From Ignavibacteriales bacterium CG12_big_fil_rev_8_21_14_0_65_30_8 (GTDB lineage: Bacteria; Bacteroidota; Ignavibacteria; Ignavibacteriales; Ignavibacteriaceae), in the NCBI GenBank assembly GCA_002783525.1, contig PFGS01000287.1, forward strand, positions 781 to 7,918: a stretch of DNA of 7,138 nucleotides. The letters are read 5' to 3'. The position numbers and the translations under genes are program-made. How positions within the stretch are numbered: position 1 is the first letter of the stretch; every line of letters starts with the position of its first letter. This document shows, piece by piece, positions 6,289 through 7,138 of this stretch. The notes under the pieces were generated by a model, which was not told the origin of the DNA, searched no databases, and was given only the letters and a program-made list of their open reading frames with translations.

Positions 6289-6975
6289 ATGTCAAATAAC
6301 TTTTTCATATCATTGTTAGATTTTTTTATTCCTCGTTTCTGTCCGGCTTGCAAACAAAAATTATCCGTAATTGAAATTTCAATTTGCGATAGATGTATAA
6401 ATTCTATAACTCCAGCTCCATCAGAATTAATAGATTTGGAATTCAAAAAAAAATTTCTTTATAAAAATTTGGTGTCAGGTTTCACTACTCCCTTTGTATT
6501 TGAAAAAGACAAAGAGCTACAAGATATTATTCATTCAATTAAATATTATAATAAGTTTGGCGTTGGTGAAAGGCTGGGAGAAATAATTGCTGAAAAATGT
6601 GAAGAGAAGATCCAAGGTTGGAAAATTGATCTAATTGTTCCAATTCCACTGCATCAATTAAAGAAAGTAAACAGAGGTTATAATCAATCATTTTACATAG
6701 CAAAAGGATTAGGAAAAAGTTTAGATATTGAAGTAAAACAAAATATCTTAAAGAGAATTAAGTTCACACAAACTCAAACAGCATTGACATTAGAAGAAAG
6801 ACAGGAAAATGTAGAAGATGCATTCAAAACAAGAAAGATAAATAGAGTTCAAGGTAAAAATATATTACTTGTTGATGATGTAATTACAACCGGTGCTACT
6901 GTTAACGAATGCGCTAAAGTTTTGATATATAGTGGAGCTGATAAAGTTTATGCTTGTTCTTCAGCAATTGCTTAA
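6289..6975 (+). CDS. comF: ComF family protein (phosphoribosyltransferase-type, competence-related)
   Basis: ComF proteins combine a small N-terminal zinc ribbon with a type-I phosphoribosyltransferase domain; in naturally competent bacteria they act in the cytoplasm during uptake of single-stranded DNA, and the enzymatic substrate is unsettled. Here the ribbon is C18-x2-C21 and C33-x2-C36. IIHSIKYYNKFGVGERLGE follows, then DLIVPIPLH (114-122), KVNRGYNQS (126-134) and the PRPP-binding loop ILLVDDVITTGAT (192-204). The 228 residues match the family and all key residues are present. The ATG at 6289-6291 gives the usual short lead before the first cysteine; no strong Shine-Dalgarno is seen. It is separated from the upstream membrane-protein gene by the palindromic element and meets argS tail to tail. 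No other competence gene is visible. Confidence 0.94.
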   Translation: MSNNFFISLLDFFIPRFCPACKQKLSVIEISICDRCINSITPAPSELIDLEFKKKFLYKNLVSGFTTPFVFEKDKELQDIIHSIKYYNKFGVGERLGEIIAEKCEEKIQGWKIDLIVPIPLHQLKKVNRGYNQSFYIAKGLGKSLDIEVKQNILKRIKFTQTQTALTLEERQENVEDAFKTRKINRVQGKNILLVDDVITTGATVNECAKVLIYSGADKVYACSSAIA

Positions 6976-6979
6976 TAAA

Positions 6980-7138
6980 TTACATTTTTTCAGGTGCTGA
7001 AACACCAAGAATCTGCAAACCGTTTTTAATAACTGTTTTAGTTGCAATTGCTAGTGCAATTCTTGCTTCAGCTAAATCTTTTTCAGAACCCATAATTCTG
7101 CAGAATGTATAAAATTTATGAAAATGTGCTGCTAATTC
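6980..7138 (-). CDS. argS: Arginyl-tRNA synthetase, C-terminal fragment (cut by window edge)
   Basis: Only the last 52 codons plus the stop (TAA, 6980-6982) are present, in one open frame up to the right edge. The translated tail reads ELAAHFHKFYTFCRIM, then a helix rich in Ala/Ile, then NGLQILGVSAPEKM. This is the characteristic end of the class-I ArgS DALR anticodon-binding domain (A-x-x-F-H-x-F-Y-x-x-C, and G-L-x-x-L-G-V-x-x-P-E-x-M as the last residues). The enzyme charges tRNA-Arg with arginine. The stop codon is 4 bases from that of comF on the opposite strand, leaving no space for a terminator between them. Confidence 0.93.
   Translation of the reverse strand, partial: ELAAHFHKFYTFCRIMGSEKDLAEARIALAIATKTVIKNGLQILGVSAPEKM

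Overview
This window is a compact, strongly AT-rich bacterial chromosome segment (by eye about a third G+C or less). It carries housekeeping and salvage genes on both strands. Most starts lack a strong Shine-Dalgarno sequence. There is a Bacteroidota-type deoxynucleoside kinase, and two GTCATTCTGAG / GAAGAATCT-type dispersed palindromic elements. Together these suggest the Bacteroidota/Chlorobi (FCB) group, perhaps Ignavibacteria; that placement is inference from style and gene content.

Layout. (1) A minus-strand cluster occupies 1-2239. In transcription order it is pgeF (YfiH/DUF152 family), a palindromic repeat element, folB (dihydroneopterin aldolase), folK (HPPK) and a deoxyadenosine/deoxyguanosine-type kinase that runs off the left edge. 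folB and folK overlap by 11 bases, and the kinase starts 4 bases after the folK stop. (2) A 137-base divergent intergenic region (2240-2376) contains a perfect 10-bp inverted repeat, TTTAGTATAT, facing each gene once. (3) A plus-strand cluster occupies 2377-6146: surE (5'/3'-nucleotidase, TTG start), a PhzF-family isomerase/epimerase-like gene starting on the base after the surE stop, and a 712-residue membrane-anchored VWA-like / GATase-1-like / Ig-like protein overlapping it by one base (TAATG). (4) A second copy of the repeat element at 6156-6253 follows the stop of the membrane protein. (5) comF (PRTase-type competence protein) is at 6289-6975. (6) The C-terminal 52 codons of argS on the minus strand run in from the right edge; its stop is only 4 bases from the comF stop.

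How it works together. The minus-strand genes supply two consecutive steps of folate biosynthesis plus deoxynucleoside salvage and a cytoplasmic editing/nucleoside enzyme. The plus-strand cluster combines nucleotide dephosphorylation (SurE) with two genes of unknown substrate. I see no CRISPR array, phage, IS element, toxin-antitoxin pair or rRNA/tRNA gene. The least ordinary features are the two diverged cloverleaf-like repeats, which sit in the same position and orientation relative to the stop codon of the gene before them, and the orphan VWA/GATase membrane protein tightly coupled to surE-phzF. I do not see convincing evidence for an undescribed multi-gene system here.
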